64,000 bases of DNA from Polyangiaceae bacterium (GTDB lineage Bacteria > Myxococcota_A > Polyangia > Polyangiales > Polyangiaceae), in NCBI GenBank assembly GCA_041389725.1, contig JAWKRG010000007.1:248001-312000 (forward strand), written 5' to 3'. Of the stretch, positions 41,351-50,213 are shown one piece after another. The position numbers and the translations under genes are program-made. Under the pieces are notes generated by a model. It worked only from the letters and a program-made list of their open reading frames with translations. It had not been told where the DNA came from and did not search any database. Within the stretch, counting starts at the first letter, position 1. Each line of letters starts with the position of its first letter.

Positions 41351-43617
41351 CACAAGTCTTCGAAGTCGAAGTCCCCCAGCTCTTCGAGCTTGGATTCCTC
41401 GGCTTCCGTCAAGGGGCGCTCGAGCTCCTGGCTCAGCTCGTCTTTGCCCACCCCCCAGCACTCCGCCAGGTTCTCCGTGATGGTGCGCTTCTCTGGGATG
41501 CTGAAACTCCCAAAGGCGCGACGCAGGAACACGAGTGCCCGCCGGAACTCCTCGCCATCCAGCGACGCGACGTAGTCCGCCAAACGTTGCCACAGACCGA
41601 GGCGGGAGAGCAGCACGTAGCGGTTGCGCGACGCGAGCCCTTCGAACCACCCGGCGCCCAGATCCGCGTCGACTCCGGGAGAGAGGCGTCGGCTGACCTC
41701 GCGGGAGAGCTCCGCCGTGTCGATTAGGTTGCGCTCCAAGAGCAGCGCGCAGGAGTAGCCGCTGAGCAGCGGGTTCAGGTCGTCCGCGGCTGACAGCGCC
41801 GAGAGTTCGGAGAGGTACAGTTCTTCGTCGACCAGCTCGTCGTTCTCGACCGCCACGCGGTCCAGATCGGAGAGCGCACTGCGCACGCCCCCGGCGGATT
41901 GGTTGTCGCACTTGGCCGCCTGCGGAAGAGCCAGCACGCCCTGCACGAACAGCTCGCTCACCAGAGGCATCAGCGGCTCGCGATCGAACTGCCGCACGTC
42001 GCCGTAGCGGATCACCCGCGCTAGCTCCGAGGCCGCCTGCGCAATGGTCACGAAGTCGCTCGTGGTCGCGGCCAAAGCTTGCACCGTGGCCCGCGCCGCG
42101 TCCGCGGTCTTCGGCATGCCGCAGTCACACGCCTGGCGCACGATGCGCGCGGCGTCGGCGGCATTGCCACAACCCTCCAGGCGCTGCTTGAAGGCGTAGC
42201 TAGCAGCCAGATCCACGGTTTCCCCGAGCAGCACGGCTTCCACCAGCTCGATCTCACTCTCCGGCGTCCACTGCAGCTGCCACATCTCTTTGTAGGAAGC
42301 GCCGCGATCGTCCAAGGGTACGGGTTTGGCGAAGCCGACGTTGAGCACGGCCAGGCGATGCAGGAAGAAGCTGCGGTTCAGGTCCAAGAACGCGGCGTCT
42401 TCGCTCTTCGCCCGGCGGTTCTCCCGCAGATCCAGCGCAAGCTCCGTCTTCACCGTGGTCTTGTACTTCTCGAGCTTCAGACGCCGGAGCTGCTCCGCAA
42501 AGTCCAGCTGGATGCTGGTCTGGCTCACGCCGGGGGGCAGCTCCCCGATCTCCGTTCCCACCTCCACGCGTGCGCGGGCATCTCCGATCACCGAAGCCTG
42601 CCCATGGCCGATGAGCGTCCTGGCGGCGTCCTGCAAATCCAACAACGTGGGCGCCTGCCCGGAGTGCAATGCGGACAGCGTGCGAGCGAGGCGCACGCCT
42701 TCGATCACTTCCGCCGTGGAGCGTGAGGTGCCGCCTTTGCGCAAGTGCCGCACGATCTGCGACAGGTAGTTCGCCGCCAGGTGGTCCATCTCGCCGGCCT
42801 GCATCGAGTCCCACAGCATCTCGAAGTACGCGGGAGCGTGGTTGCCGGCGCCGTAGCCGGACTGCGACGAGAGCCGGAAGTAAGAATAGGGCATCAGCGT
42901 GAGCTTGGTCTCCGCCCGCGGCAGCTTCTCGAACTCCGCGTCCGTCATGGCGGGGATCGACCGGTCGATCACAGGGGCGTGGAACGCGCCCACGAGCACC
43001 ACGATTCTCTCGGGGCTGTGCCCGCGCGCGACGGCCTTCTCCACCTGGCGTCGCATGAACGCCTCCCGCACCAGGTTCTCGGCAAAATCCCGGGGCTTGC
43101 CGGCCTCCAGCTCCCGCAGACCGCGGCCCAGCTCCAGTGCGGCGGAGCGGTAGCTGTCGTCCGCCAAGTTGTGCTCGAAGTGCCGCTCCCAGTACGTGGT
43201 GTAGCTCGGCTCTTCGAAACGTTCGGCGATGGCGTCGTAGGTGCTCTTCCGCGGCGCTTCTACCTCCTTGGATTCTGACTCCGCGTCGTGCTCGCGGACC
43301 GCAAGACCCAAGAAGATGTCCGACGGAAGGTCGATGAGCTCGACCTCCACGTCGTGCTCCAGCGCCCATGCCATGGCCTGGTACTCGGGGCTGTAGCGCG
43401 CCAGTGGATACACGATGGTGCGAATGGGAACGGCCTGCGTATACGCCAAGATGGCGACGGGCGGACGTGTACGACGATCGCAGATGTGTTCGATGAGTTC
43501 ATTCGCGTCGGACAGCCCTTCGATCTGGACGAGCGTGGGCTTCACGCGACCGAGGAACGCGCGCACGTGCCACGCGCCCGCGGGCGACAGGTGGCGTGTG
43601 CCGAAGACCTGCACCAT
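41350..43617 (-). CDS. DUF5682-like protein (YehM-like) of the SWIM-MoxR cluster
   Basis: The 755-residue soluble protein begins with MVQVFGTRHLSPAGAWH and then LVQIEG, followed by PPVAILAY and RYSPEYQAMAWAL. These stretches fit the DUF5682 family, always found with VWA and MoxR genes. The pattern G6-T-R-H9, E33 and G210-A-F-H213 (GAFHAP) resembles the GxxH...E...GxxH signature of the Tiki/TraB/ChaN/EreA hydrolase superfamily; this is my inference. The C-terminal 500 residues are helical and lack a known domain. ATG 43617 is chosen because family similarity starts at residue 2; a far longer frame upstream overlaps the MoxR gene out of frame. The gap from the MoxR stop is eight bases. Confidence 0.85.
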   Translation of the reverse strand: MVQVFGTRHLSPAGAWHVRAFLGRVKPTLVQIEGLSDANELIEHICDRRTRPPVAILAYTQAVPIRTIVYPLARYSPEYQAMAWALEHDVEVELIDLPSDIFLGLAVREHDAESESKEVEAPRKSTYDAIAERFEEPSYTTYWERHFEHNLADDSYRSAALELGRGLRELEAGKPRDFAENLVREAFMRRQVEKAVARGHSPERIVVLVGAFHAPVIDRSIPAMTDAEFEKLPRAETKLTLMPYSYFRLSSQSGYGAGNHAPAYFEMLWDSMQAGEMDHLAANYLSQIVRHLRKGGTSRSTAEVIEGVRLARTLSALHSGQAPTLLDLQDAARTLIGHGQASVIGDARARVEVGTEIGELPPGVSQTSIQLDFAEQLRRLKLEKYKTTVKTELALDLRENRRAKSEDAAFLDLNRSFFLHRLAVLNVGFAKPVPLDDRGASYKEMWQLQWTPESEIELVEAVLLGETVDLAASYAFKQRLEGCGNAADAARIVRQACDCGMPKTADAARATVQALAATTSDFVTIAQAASELARVIRYGDVRQFDREPLMPLVSELFVQGVLALPQAAKCDNQSAGGVRSALSDLDRVAVENDELVDEELYLSELSALSAADDLNPLLSGYSCALLLERNLIDTAELSREVSRRLSPGVDADLGAGWFEGLASRNRYVLLSRLGLWQRLADYVASLDGEEFRRALVFLRRAFGSFSIPEKRTITENLAECWGVGKDELSQELERPLTEAEESKLEELGDFDFEDL

Positions 43618-43625
43618 GGCGCGAC

Positions 43626-44774
43626 TCAGGCTTCCTTGCTCTCCGCGCGCTTCTTGCTGGGGTTCATGGTGTTGCACGCTTGGTACAGGTCGCGCCACTC
43701 GGCCCCGCGCTTCTTCATCACGTTCTTGAGGTACTCGATCCAGATGCCTTGATCCTTGTCCTCGTCTTTCACCACGGCGCCCTGCAGACCCGCCGCGAGA
43801 TCGTGCGCGCCCACTTCGCCGTCTCCGAAGTTCCCGGCCAGGGCCATGCTGTTCGTCAAGAGCGAGATGGCTTCCGCGGTGCTCAGCACGCCGGACGGTG
43901 TCTTGACCTTGGCGGAGCCGTCCAGAGTCTGCCCGTCGCGCAGCTCGCGAAACACCGTGACCACCTTGTCGATGGCGTCCTCCGCGGGCACGGGCGCCGC
44001 CAGCTGGAGGTTCTCCGCCAGCTCCGCCACGCGCTTCTTCACGATCTCGATTTCCGTGTCCAGATCCGCGGGCGGCGGCAGCACCACGATGTTGAAGCGG
44101 CGCTTGAGAGCGGCTGACATGTCGTTCACACCGCGGTCTCGGGTGTTTGCCGTGGCGATCACCGAGAAGCCACGCTTGGCGGGCACCTCCCGCGCCAGCT
44201 CCGGCACGGAGATGCGCTTTTCCGACAGGAGCGAAATCATCGCGTCCTGCACTTCCGGCGCGCAGCGCGTGATCTCCTCGAAGCGCGCGATGCTGCCCTC
44301 TTCCATCGCACGGTAGATGGGACTCTTGATCAACGCGTCTGGGCTGGGACCGTTCGCGATCAGCATCGCGTAGTTCCAGGTGTAGCGAATCTGCTCTTCC
44401 GTTGTGCCCGCGGTGCCCTGCACCACCTTGGTGGAGTCTCCGCAGACGGCGGCCGTGAGGTGCTCCGAGAGCCACGACTTGGCGGTGCCCGGCTCGCCGA
44501 TGAGCAGCAACGCGCGATCCGTGACCAGCGTGCTGATGGCAATCTCCACCAGTCGTTGATGACCCACGTACTTGGGCGTAATGGCCGTACTTCCGGCTTT
44601 GCCACCGCAGATGTAGGTGAGTACGGAGCGGGGAGACATGCGCCAACCCGTAGGGATCGAGTGGCTCTCGTTTGCCATCAGAGCCTCCAGCTCTGCCTGG
44701 AACAGGTGCTCTGCGCTCAAGCGCAGGGTTTCCGAGTCGTTCTTGCCGTCGCTCTTCTTCTTGGATGTTGCCAT
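43626..44774 (-). CDS. MoxR-family AAA+ ATPase (YehL-like)
   Basis: This 382-residue ATPase has Walker A GEPGTAKS (about 93-100) and a Walker B-like segment ARFEEITR, where most MoxR proteins have DE rather than EE. Sensor 1 is VIATANTRD and the arginine finger lies in ALKRRFN. Unlike many MoxR proteins it has a 45-residue N-terminal extension and a charged C-terminus. It probably remodels or activates a partner by ATP hydrolysis, the VWA protein being the likely client. Its ATG (44774) immediately follows the stop of the HEAT-like gene with no gap (TGA-ATG), so translation is coupled. YehL of E. coli has the same order of size. Confidence 0.92.
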   Translation of the reverse strand: MATSKKKSDGKNDSETLRLSAEHLFQAELEALMANESHSIPTGWRMSPRSVLTYICGGKAGSTAITPKYVGHQRLVEIAISTLVTDRALLLIGEPGTAKSWLSEHLTAAVCGDSTKVVQGTAGTTEEQIRYTWNYAMLIANGPSPDALIKSPIYRAMEEGSIARFEEITRCAPEVQDAMISLLSEKRISVPELAREVPAKRGFSVIATANTRDRGVNDMSAALKRRFNIVVLPPPADLDTEIEIVKKRVAELAENLQLAAPVPAEDAIDKVVTVFRELRDGQTLDGSAKVKTPSGVLSTAEAISLLTNSMALAGNFGDGEVGAHDLAAGLQGAVVKDEDKDQGIWIEYLKNVMKKRGAEWRDLYQACNTMNPSKKRAESKEA

Positions 44775-46559
44775 TCAGCTGCTCGCATCTCGTGTGAGGC
44801 TGTCTTCCAGCCAATCCGTCTTCTTGTCCGGGAACTTGGCGATCGCCGCTTCCACCAACTGCTTGGCGGTGTCCGCCGGCAGCATCTGGAGCAATCGCCC
44901 TATGCGATATTGATCGTAGGCATAGCGCGCCTTGAGATTGGTCTCGATCTCCTGCGCCACCACTTCCGCCGCCTTGGGGTGCTCGCTCAGCACCAGCGCG
45001 TGCACTAGCTCCCCGCGTTCGTTCGATTTTTGCTTGGGCAGGCGCTCGAACAAGTACTTCTGCGCCTTGGCATGGCCCGGGCGCACGAGCGCGCACACCA
45101 GTCGCGTGTGATCCACCTCCAGCGCGCGATCGAGCCAGCGTTCGTCCAACAGTGCCTGCTCGAGCTCTTCCGACACTCGGCGCGAGGGCACGTAGTCGTA
45201 GTACCCGTAGTAGCCGCGCCTGGAGCTGATCAGCAAACCGGCGACGGCTTCGGCCTGAGTCGTGGCCTTTCCCTTGGTTTTTCCCTTCAAGCTCTTTAGC
45301 AGTGGCGCGAAGGCGTCATACACCTGCGAGGGAGACTTGGTGAGAATGGCCGAGCCGAGCGCAGCTTGGGTTTCGTTGGCGCCCAGATTCGACAGGGCGG
45401 AAACCAGCGTGTCGGTGGCGGCCTCGTCTTCCAGCCGGGCCAGGGCGTGCACCACGGCTTCCTTCAAGTCCTTGCCGGTGACCGGCGCCTTGCCGCCGTC
45501 TTTGCGCTTCTCATACTTGCCTCGCTCTTCGAATAGACGGAGTAGGAGCTTCTTCGCCGCGGCGTCTTTGCGGCCCCAAAGCCCCGCGAGCAGCACCGTC
45601 ACGGCGGCGATGGGGCCGCCGTCTTCTAGCTCGTTCGCAGCGGTTTCGAGCTTCTTCAGGAATGCGGCGTAGAGCGCCTTGCTGGGAGTGGCGGCGATCG
45701 AAGCGCAGGCTGCCGCGGCGTCCTTGCCGTCCAAGGTGGAGACCAAGAGCTCCGTCGCGTCCGCGTGCTCGTGGTGGCCCAAGGCTGCGAGGGCCGCGCG
45801 CCGTACATCCTGGCTTCGGGACTTGGCCTGCGCCAAGAGCAGCGGGATGTCCTCTATGGAGTGGGCCAACGCTTCCACCGCGGCCACGCGCATCTTGGCC
45901 GACGCCTTTTCGTCGAGGGCGGTGCGCGCGATGGGATAGCCGCGCTCGGGGGCCAACCGGCACAAGATCTTCAGGCGCCTGGCGTCTCCAGCACTGCCGT
46001 TCAGGTCGATGTCGTCGCGCAGCAGCGGCACTACGGCCTTCTTCCCGAACGACGGCAGCACCGTTTCCGCCAGAAAATCTGCGAGCTCTGGGTACACATC
46101 GTTGGTACCCCGCAGGATGAGCTCCGTGAGCCGGATGTCCTTGAGGGCGCCGCGCTGATGAGCGTCCTGCACGATCTCGAGGCGTCCGCTGCCGGTGGTG
46201 GTGAGCGCGTCCACGATGGGTTTCAGGGTGCGGGCCGAGGTGCGCTGCGTGCCGAAGCCCACGTCCTCGCTCTCGAGATCTTCGAGGCTGCCGTCCCGGC
46301 CGGTTTCCGCTTGGGTCACCACGATGGCGTTGAGCAGTGTGCTCAACTTTAGCAGGTTCTGGGCAGACTCTTTCTCGCTGCCGCCGATCAGCGCCTCCAC
46401 CGCCTCGGCCACCTTGGCGAACACCGGCGCCTTCTTGCCCGTGGCCTTCAGCGGATCCACCAGGCGTTTCAAGCGGAAATCGTCCACCGCGAGGTGGCTA
46501 CCGGCGATGGCCAGGCGCCGCACTTCGTTGAAGCAATCGATCAGAACCGGGATGCTCAT
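44775..46559 (-). CDS. HEAT-like repeat protein of the SWIM-MoxR cluster
   Basis: The 594-residue soluble protein is almost wholly helical with short repeated units of the HEAT type, for example VAAVEALAHSIEDIPLLLAQ, VRRAALAALGHHEHADATEL and ATDTLVSALSNLGANETQAA. Such solenoids serve as scaffolds for protein complexes. There is no signal peptide and no catalytic motif. It sits 13 bases after the SWIM gene and directly before the MoxR gene, so it probably is a scaffold between these proteins. It has no clear counterpart in E. coli yehLMPQ, where this role may be absent. Confidence 0.8.
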   Translation of the reverse strand: MSIPVLIDCFNEVRRLAIAGSHLAVDDFRLKRLVDPLKATGKKAPVFAKVAEAVEALIGGSEKESAQNLLKLSTLLNAIVVTQAETGRDGSLEDLESEDVGFGTQRTSARTLKPIVDALTTTGSGRLEIVQDAHQRGALKDIRLTELILRGTNDVYPELADFLAETVLPSFGKKAVVPLLRDDIDLNGSAGDARRLKILCRLAPERGYPIARTALDEKASAKMRVAAVEALAHSIEDIPLLLAQAKSRSQDVRRAALAALGHHEHADATELLVSTLDGKDAAAACASIAATPSKALYAAFLKKLETAANELEDGGPIAAVTVLLAGLWGRKDAAAKKLLLRLFEERGKYEKRKDGGKAPVTGKDLKEAVVHALARLEDEAATDTLVSALSNLGANETQAALGSAILTKSPSQVYDAFAPLLKSLKGKTKGKATTQAEAVAGLLISSRRGYYGYYDYVPSRRVSEELEQALLDERWLDRALEVDHTRLVCALVRPGHAKAQKYLFERLPKQKSNERGELVHALVLSEHPKAAEVVAQEIETNLKARYAYDQYRIGRLLQMLPADTAKQLVEAAIAKFPDKKTDWLEDSLTRDASS

Positions 46560-46572
46560 GGTCGATCCTCTT

Positions 46573-48024
46573 TCAGAACGTCAGGCGTAGAACCCGATCC
46601 GAGTCCACGAAGGTCAGTGGCTTCAGCTGCAGCTTCCGCGTGTTGAAGTCGTAGTGAAAGCGCCCGAGGAGCGTGCCCTGCTTCATCAGCTTAGCCGGCA
46701 AAAGGGGAAGCAAGTGACAGGTACGAGGCTCCTCCCAAGCCTGGTCATCCGCGAGCACGATGCGCTCGCCGCCGGCTTCCAACACCGACGTTCCCTCTAC
46801 CTGCCCGATGCGATCGAACTTCAGAACCGCCAGCGGCGACTTGTCCGCCAGTGGGGTCCGAAGCTGGTTCTTCACTTCCTTGATCAGAGCCGACAGGTCC
46901 CCACGCGCGAGGGAGCACACCTTCTCTCTGTCCATTCTGTTGGTGTCCCGCGGTACCATCGCTTCCCAGCGCACCCTCGGGTTCATTTCCCCCGGATACG
47001 TGCAAAGGTCCTTTGCCTGCACGATGTGAAACACGCTGTCGTCACTCTTGATGAAGCGCGCGGCGTGATACGGCCGATACGTCTTGGTCAGCACCACGCG
47101 ACCGGAGCCCAAGTGCACCCACACTCCGGTGTCCACGTGTTCTTGCCGGGCGCGGTCGTCGTGTGTCGCGAAAGCGAGCTGCATCAGCTCCGCTTCCGGC
47201 TCTACCAAGCCGGCGTCCGCCAGCTCTCGGAGCTTCCAGGCATGGCCCAACCAGGCCGCGATGCCGGTCTCTGTGTCCTGCGTCATTTCCGGGTTTTCGC
47301 GCTGTTTTTCCAGCGCCTCCCGCCCACGGCGCACCAAGGCAAAAAGGCGACCCGTTCGGTCGAGCGCTTCACTGTATACGGCCTCCCGGGCATTTGCCGA
47401 GAGCTCTTCCTGCTCGTGGCCGCCATCGGAATAGAAGCACCGCGTGAGCTCGAGCAGCGCAGTCTGCGCCCCCGGCAAGTACGCATCGCGGAGCTTCTTG
47501 GCGTCCGTCTCGATGCGCTTCGCGCTCTTCGCGTTCAGGTTGGAAAGCCCCAGCCGTGTCAAGTCGAAGAGTAGTGCTTCGAGCAGGTCCAACCCCTCCA
47601 GCTGCACCTTGATCTTCTTCTCTAGCGCCTTCTTGTCGACCTGGACAGGCTTGTCCGCGCGTTCTTTGCGTTTCTCGTCGCGCTTCTCGATCTTGTCGCG
47701 CTTGGAGGCGACGTCCTCTGGCACTTCGCCCACGGAGAAGTCTTTGCCCTGGCCGTAGGCATACATCAGCGCCAGGGTGTGCTTGCAAGGGAACTGTCGA
47801 CTCGGACAGGTGCAGCGGTACACCGGACTGTCCGGCTTCACGAAGTCCGCCGACATAGCGTAGGGCTGCTTCCCGCTGCCCTTGCAGTGGCCGAAGATGA
47901 TGGTCTCCTCTGCATCCTTCTTCAGATCCAGCAGTTTGCCCTTGAGCAGCAGTGCGCGCGCGTTCTTGATCGCCGCCTGGTTGGGCGCCGACCCGTCCAC
48001 GAAGCTCTCATCAATGTGCAGCAT
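46573..48024 (-). CDS. SWIM zinc-finger protein (YehQ-like), first of the cluster core
   Basis: The 483-residue soluble protein has a SWIM zinc finger at about residues 74-88: CTCPSRQFPCKHTLAL, the CxCxnCxH pattern. A Lys/Glu-rich stretch follows (about 115-140), then about 340 residues with no known domain, containing SDGGHEQEEL and VWVHLGSGRVVLT. SWIM domains bind DNA or proteins. E. coli YehQ is larger but has the same finger and neighbours. The start ATG 48024 is 16 bases after the EamA gene's stop, so the cluster may be transcribed from further upstream. Confidence 0.88.
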   Translation of the reverse strand: MLHIDESFVDGSAPNQAAIKNARALLLKGKLLDLKKDAEETIIFGHCKGSGKQPYAMSADFVKPDSPVYRCTCPSRQFPCKHTLALMYAYGQGKDFSVGEVPEDVASKRDKIEKRDEKRKERADKPVQVDKKALEKKIKVQLEGLDLLEALLFDLTRLGLSNLNAKSAKRIETDAKKLRDAYLPGAQTALLELTRCFYSDGGHEQEELSANAREAVYSEALDRTGRLFALVRRGREALEKQRENPEMTQDTETGIAAWLGHAWKLRELADAGLVEPEAELMQLAFATHDDRARQEHVDTGVWVHLGSGRVVLTKTYRPYHAARFIKSDDSVFHIVQAKDLCTYPGEMNPRVRWEAMVPRDTNRMDREKVCSLARGDLSALIKEVKNQLRTPLADKSPLAVLKFDRIGQVEGTSVLEAGGERIVLADDQAWEEPRTCHLLPLLPAKLMKQGTLLGRFHYDFNTRKLQLKPLTFVDSDRVLRLTF

Positions 48025-48040
48025 GTCCCCAAGCGGGAGA

Positions 48041-49003
48041 CTACCCCAAAGAACGCACCGCTGCGCGCGCCTTCCTGGGCCCCGCCACGTACGTCGCCCG
48101 CGCCAGGGCGCCGAGGACTAGGAGCGCGCCTGCCGCGGTCCAGATCCCGAAGGGCTCGTGCCACACCAGCACGCCCACGACCATCGCGCTCACGGGTTCC
48201 AGCAAGGTGAGTACGCTCGCACGCGTCGCATCGATGCGCTCGAGTCCCTTGAGAAAGATCACGCCGCCCACTGCGCCGAGGAGCACCGCGCCCGAGGACA
48301 CCCACAGCAGCGCGCGCAGGTCGACGACGTAGGCTGTGCCCGGCGTGAGCAGCATGAGACACAGCAGCGCGGTCGGCACGTGAAAGCCGAGCAATTCGAA
48401 GGGGGAGAAGTGCGGCTGCACGCGCTTCGTCACCAGCACGTTCACGGCGTAGAACACGGCACTGCCCGCACCCAGCGCCGCGCCGACGCCCATGCCCGGG
48501 CTGGCGGCGGACCAGGGCTCGAGCATCAAAGCCAATCCGCCAAGGGCGATCGCCAGCGCTCCTGCACTTCCCTTGCGCGGCGCCTCTAGCAATACTCGCG
48601 GAGCAAGCAGCGCTACTAGGAGCGGCGCGAGGTAGTGCGATAGCACCGCGACGGCGAGACTGGTTCTTTGCATGGCCGCGAAGAAAAGCACGGCATTGAG
48701 CGCATCACCGATGCCCAGGTACGCGACGGAAAGCCATGCACGGAGCGGTCGCTCGCGGCTCGCGCCTCGCAATACCCAAGGCAGAGTCACGAGCCCCTGC
48801 GCCGCGAACACCGCTAGGGCTTGCAGCCCTGGGTGAATGCGGCAGATGGCTTCGGCCGGACGAAAGAACAGACTCCACAGTCCCCACCCCGTCGCGGCGA
48901 ATGCAACGAGCAGAACACCGGAGCGCGTAGTTCCTTGCGCGCCCGGTGACGGGTCGGAAGCAAGCTGCCGCGGCAACCGACTCCGACCCGATGCGGAGCT
49001 CAA
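48041..49003 (-). CDS. EamA/DMT-family transporter
   Basis: The 320-residue inner-membrane protein has ten predicted helices in two EamA repeats. Typical sequences are FAATGWGLWSLFF in the first and VFYAVNVLVTKRV and ATRASVLTLLEPVSAMVVG in the second. DMT exporters move amino acids, nucleosides or other small metabolites; the substrate cannot be inferred. Its ATG overlaps the stop of the Cys-rich lipoprotein gene by four bases, and its stop is 16 bases before the SWIM gene. Confidence 0.88.
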   Translation of the reverse strand: MSSASGRSRLPRQLASDPSPGAQGTTRSGVLLVAFAATGWGLWSLFFRPAEAICRIHPGLQALAVFAAQGLVTLPWVLRGASRERPLRAWLSVAYLGIGDALNAVLFFAAMQRTSLAVAVLSHYLAPLLVALLAPRVLLEAPRKGSAGALAIALGGLALMLEPWSAASPGMGVGAALGAGSAVFYAVNVLVTKRVQPHFSPFELLGFHVPTALLCLMLLTPGTAYVVDLRALLWVSSGAVLLGAVGGVIFLKGLERIDATRASVLTLLEPVSAMVVGVLVWHEPFGIWTAAGALLVLGALARATYVAGPRKARAAVRSLG

Positions 49004-50082
49004 CCGGCGACCTTGCCGTTGACGCTCGCGCTAGCCTTGATGCTGACGTTGATGCGAACGCTTGCCTGTACGGAGGCGTTGGCGGCCGCCGCCACACACG
49101 CCAAAGCTTGTGCACCCGCATCTCCGACGACTTTGGGTAGTTGCGCGCCCACGTCCACGACCACCTTCACGTCGCCCGCAACGCGGCGCCCCAGCCCCAG
49201 CTCCGCCTTTAGTAGCCAGGGCAAGTTCGTGCGCAGCGTCGCGGCCAGCCGCATCGCTGCATCGGTATTGGCGTTCGTTTGCACGGAAACCGCGGCAGGC
49301 GTGCACTGTGCCCTCAGATTCGCGCTGGCATTGCAGCTGGCGTTGCATTCCGCGTCCGCGCTGGGCCCCTGGATCGAACCCTCGCATTTCGGCGCCTGCC
49401 ACTGACCCTCGCAACGAGCGTGACAGGTCGCATCACAGCCGCCGGTGCAAGTGCCGCTGCAGGTGCCGTTGCACTGACCGTTGGCGTCCACCGCGCTGCA
49501 CTGTCCGTTGCATTGCCCTTGGCACCGGCCCTCGCAACCGCCGACGCAGCGACCTTGGCAATAGCCGCTGAGCTTCGCTGGCTCGCACTGTGCGACGATC
49601 TGACCTGGGTCCACCTGCACGTTACATGAAGCGTCGCACTGCGCTTTGGCCTGGAAGTCCGCCTGGCACTGCGGTGGCTGCACCTGAACGCGCACGAAGA
49701 TCCCACCCTTCATGATCGCGTCGATGCGCGCCGAAAGTGCACCGCACGCCGCCTGGGCGCTCGCTCCGGGTTCGTCGTCGCGAGCGGCCATCTCTCCGTC
49801 CGAAAGGCCCAGATCTCGCCCCATGTTGCGGCAGGCAGTGGCCGCCAGCGTCTCCATCTGCACCGATGCGTCGACGAGATCGCGCGTCGCTTTCACGAAA
49901 GCTCGCACCTTGGCGTTCGCTCGCACGTTGGCAGAGTAGTTGAACTGGAGTGGATCGCCCGAAGTCAACGCAGGACACGCCGCTCCCAGCAGGCCGAACT
50001 TCCCCCCTTGTCCACAACTGGACATGATCAGCAGCAGAGCCGTGGCCAAGAACATTCGTACGGTGAAGATGGCAACGCGCAT
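49000..50082 (-). CDS. Cys-rich lipoprotein with CxGxC repeats
   Basis: The 360-residue product has a signal peptide and lipobox (LLIMSSC). The mature part has a helical region, then about 110 residues (roughly 145-255) with about 30 cysteines in a pattern such as CQGRCVGGCEGRCQGQC and CNGTCSGTCTGGC. A further Ala/Val-rich helical region ends the protein. The spacing of two to four residues between Cys suggests a compact disulfide-rich or metal-binding rod outside the cell. ATG 50082 is preceded by AGGAG; longer frames upstream look non-coding. The stop overlaps the EamA start by four bases. Confidence 0.75.
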   Translation of the reverse strand: MRVAIFTVRMFLATALLLIMSSCGQGGKFGLLGAACPALTSGDPLQFNYSANVRANAKVRAFVKATRDLVDASVQMETLAATACRNMGRDLGLSDGEMAARDDEPGASAQAACGALSARIDAIMKGGIFVRVQVQPPQCQADFQAKAQCDASCNVQVDPGQIVAQCEPAKLSGYCQGRCVGGCEGRCQGQCNGQCSAVDANGQCNGTCSGTCTGGCDATCHARCEGQWQAPKCEGSIQGPSADAECNASCNASANLRAQCTPAAVSVQTNANTDAAMRLAATLRTNLPWLLKAELGLGRRVAGDVKVVVDVGAQLPKVVGDAGAQALACVAAAANASVQASVRINVSIKASASVNGKVAG

Positions 50083-50213
50083 GGGGTTCTCCTCGCGTGA
50101 GGTGACGGTAGCGCGCACAGCGAACAAGACCAGGGCGCGGGGCGCAAGCCCGATCCGCGCTGGCGGCAGATTGGAAGATTGACGCCCCTGGCGCACCGGC
50201 TTCAGCTCCGGGC

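Noticed and set aside
41351..41911. In-frame upstream extension of the VWA gene
   Set aside because: Arg-rich shadow of the DUF5682-like gene; the VWA protein starts at 41350 with a normal N-terminus.
43618..45096. In-frame upstream extension of the DUF5682-like gene
   Set aside because: It overlaps the MoxR and HEAT-like genes out of frame and is low-complexity Arg/Gly/Ala sequence. The family N-terminus begins at 43617.
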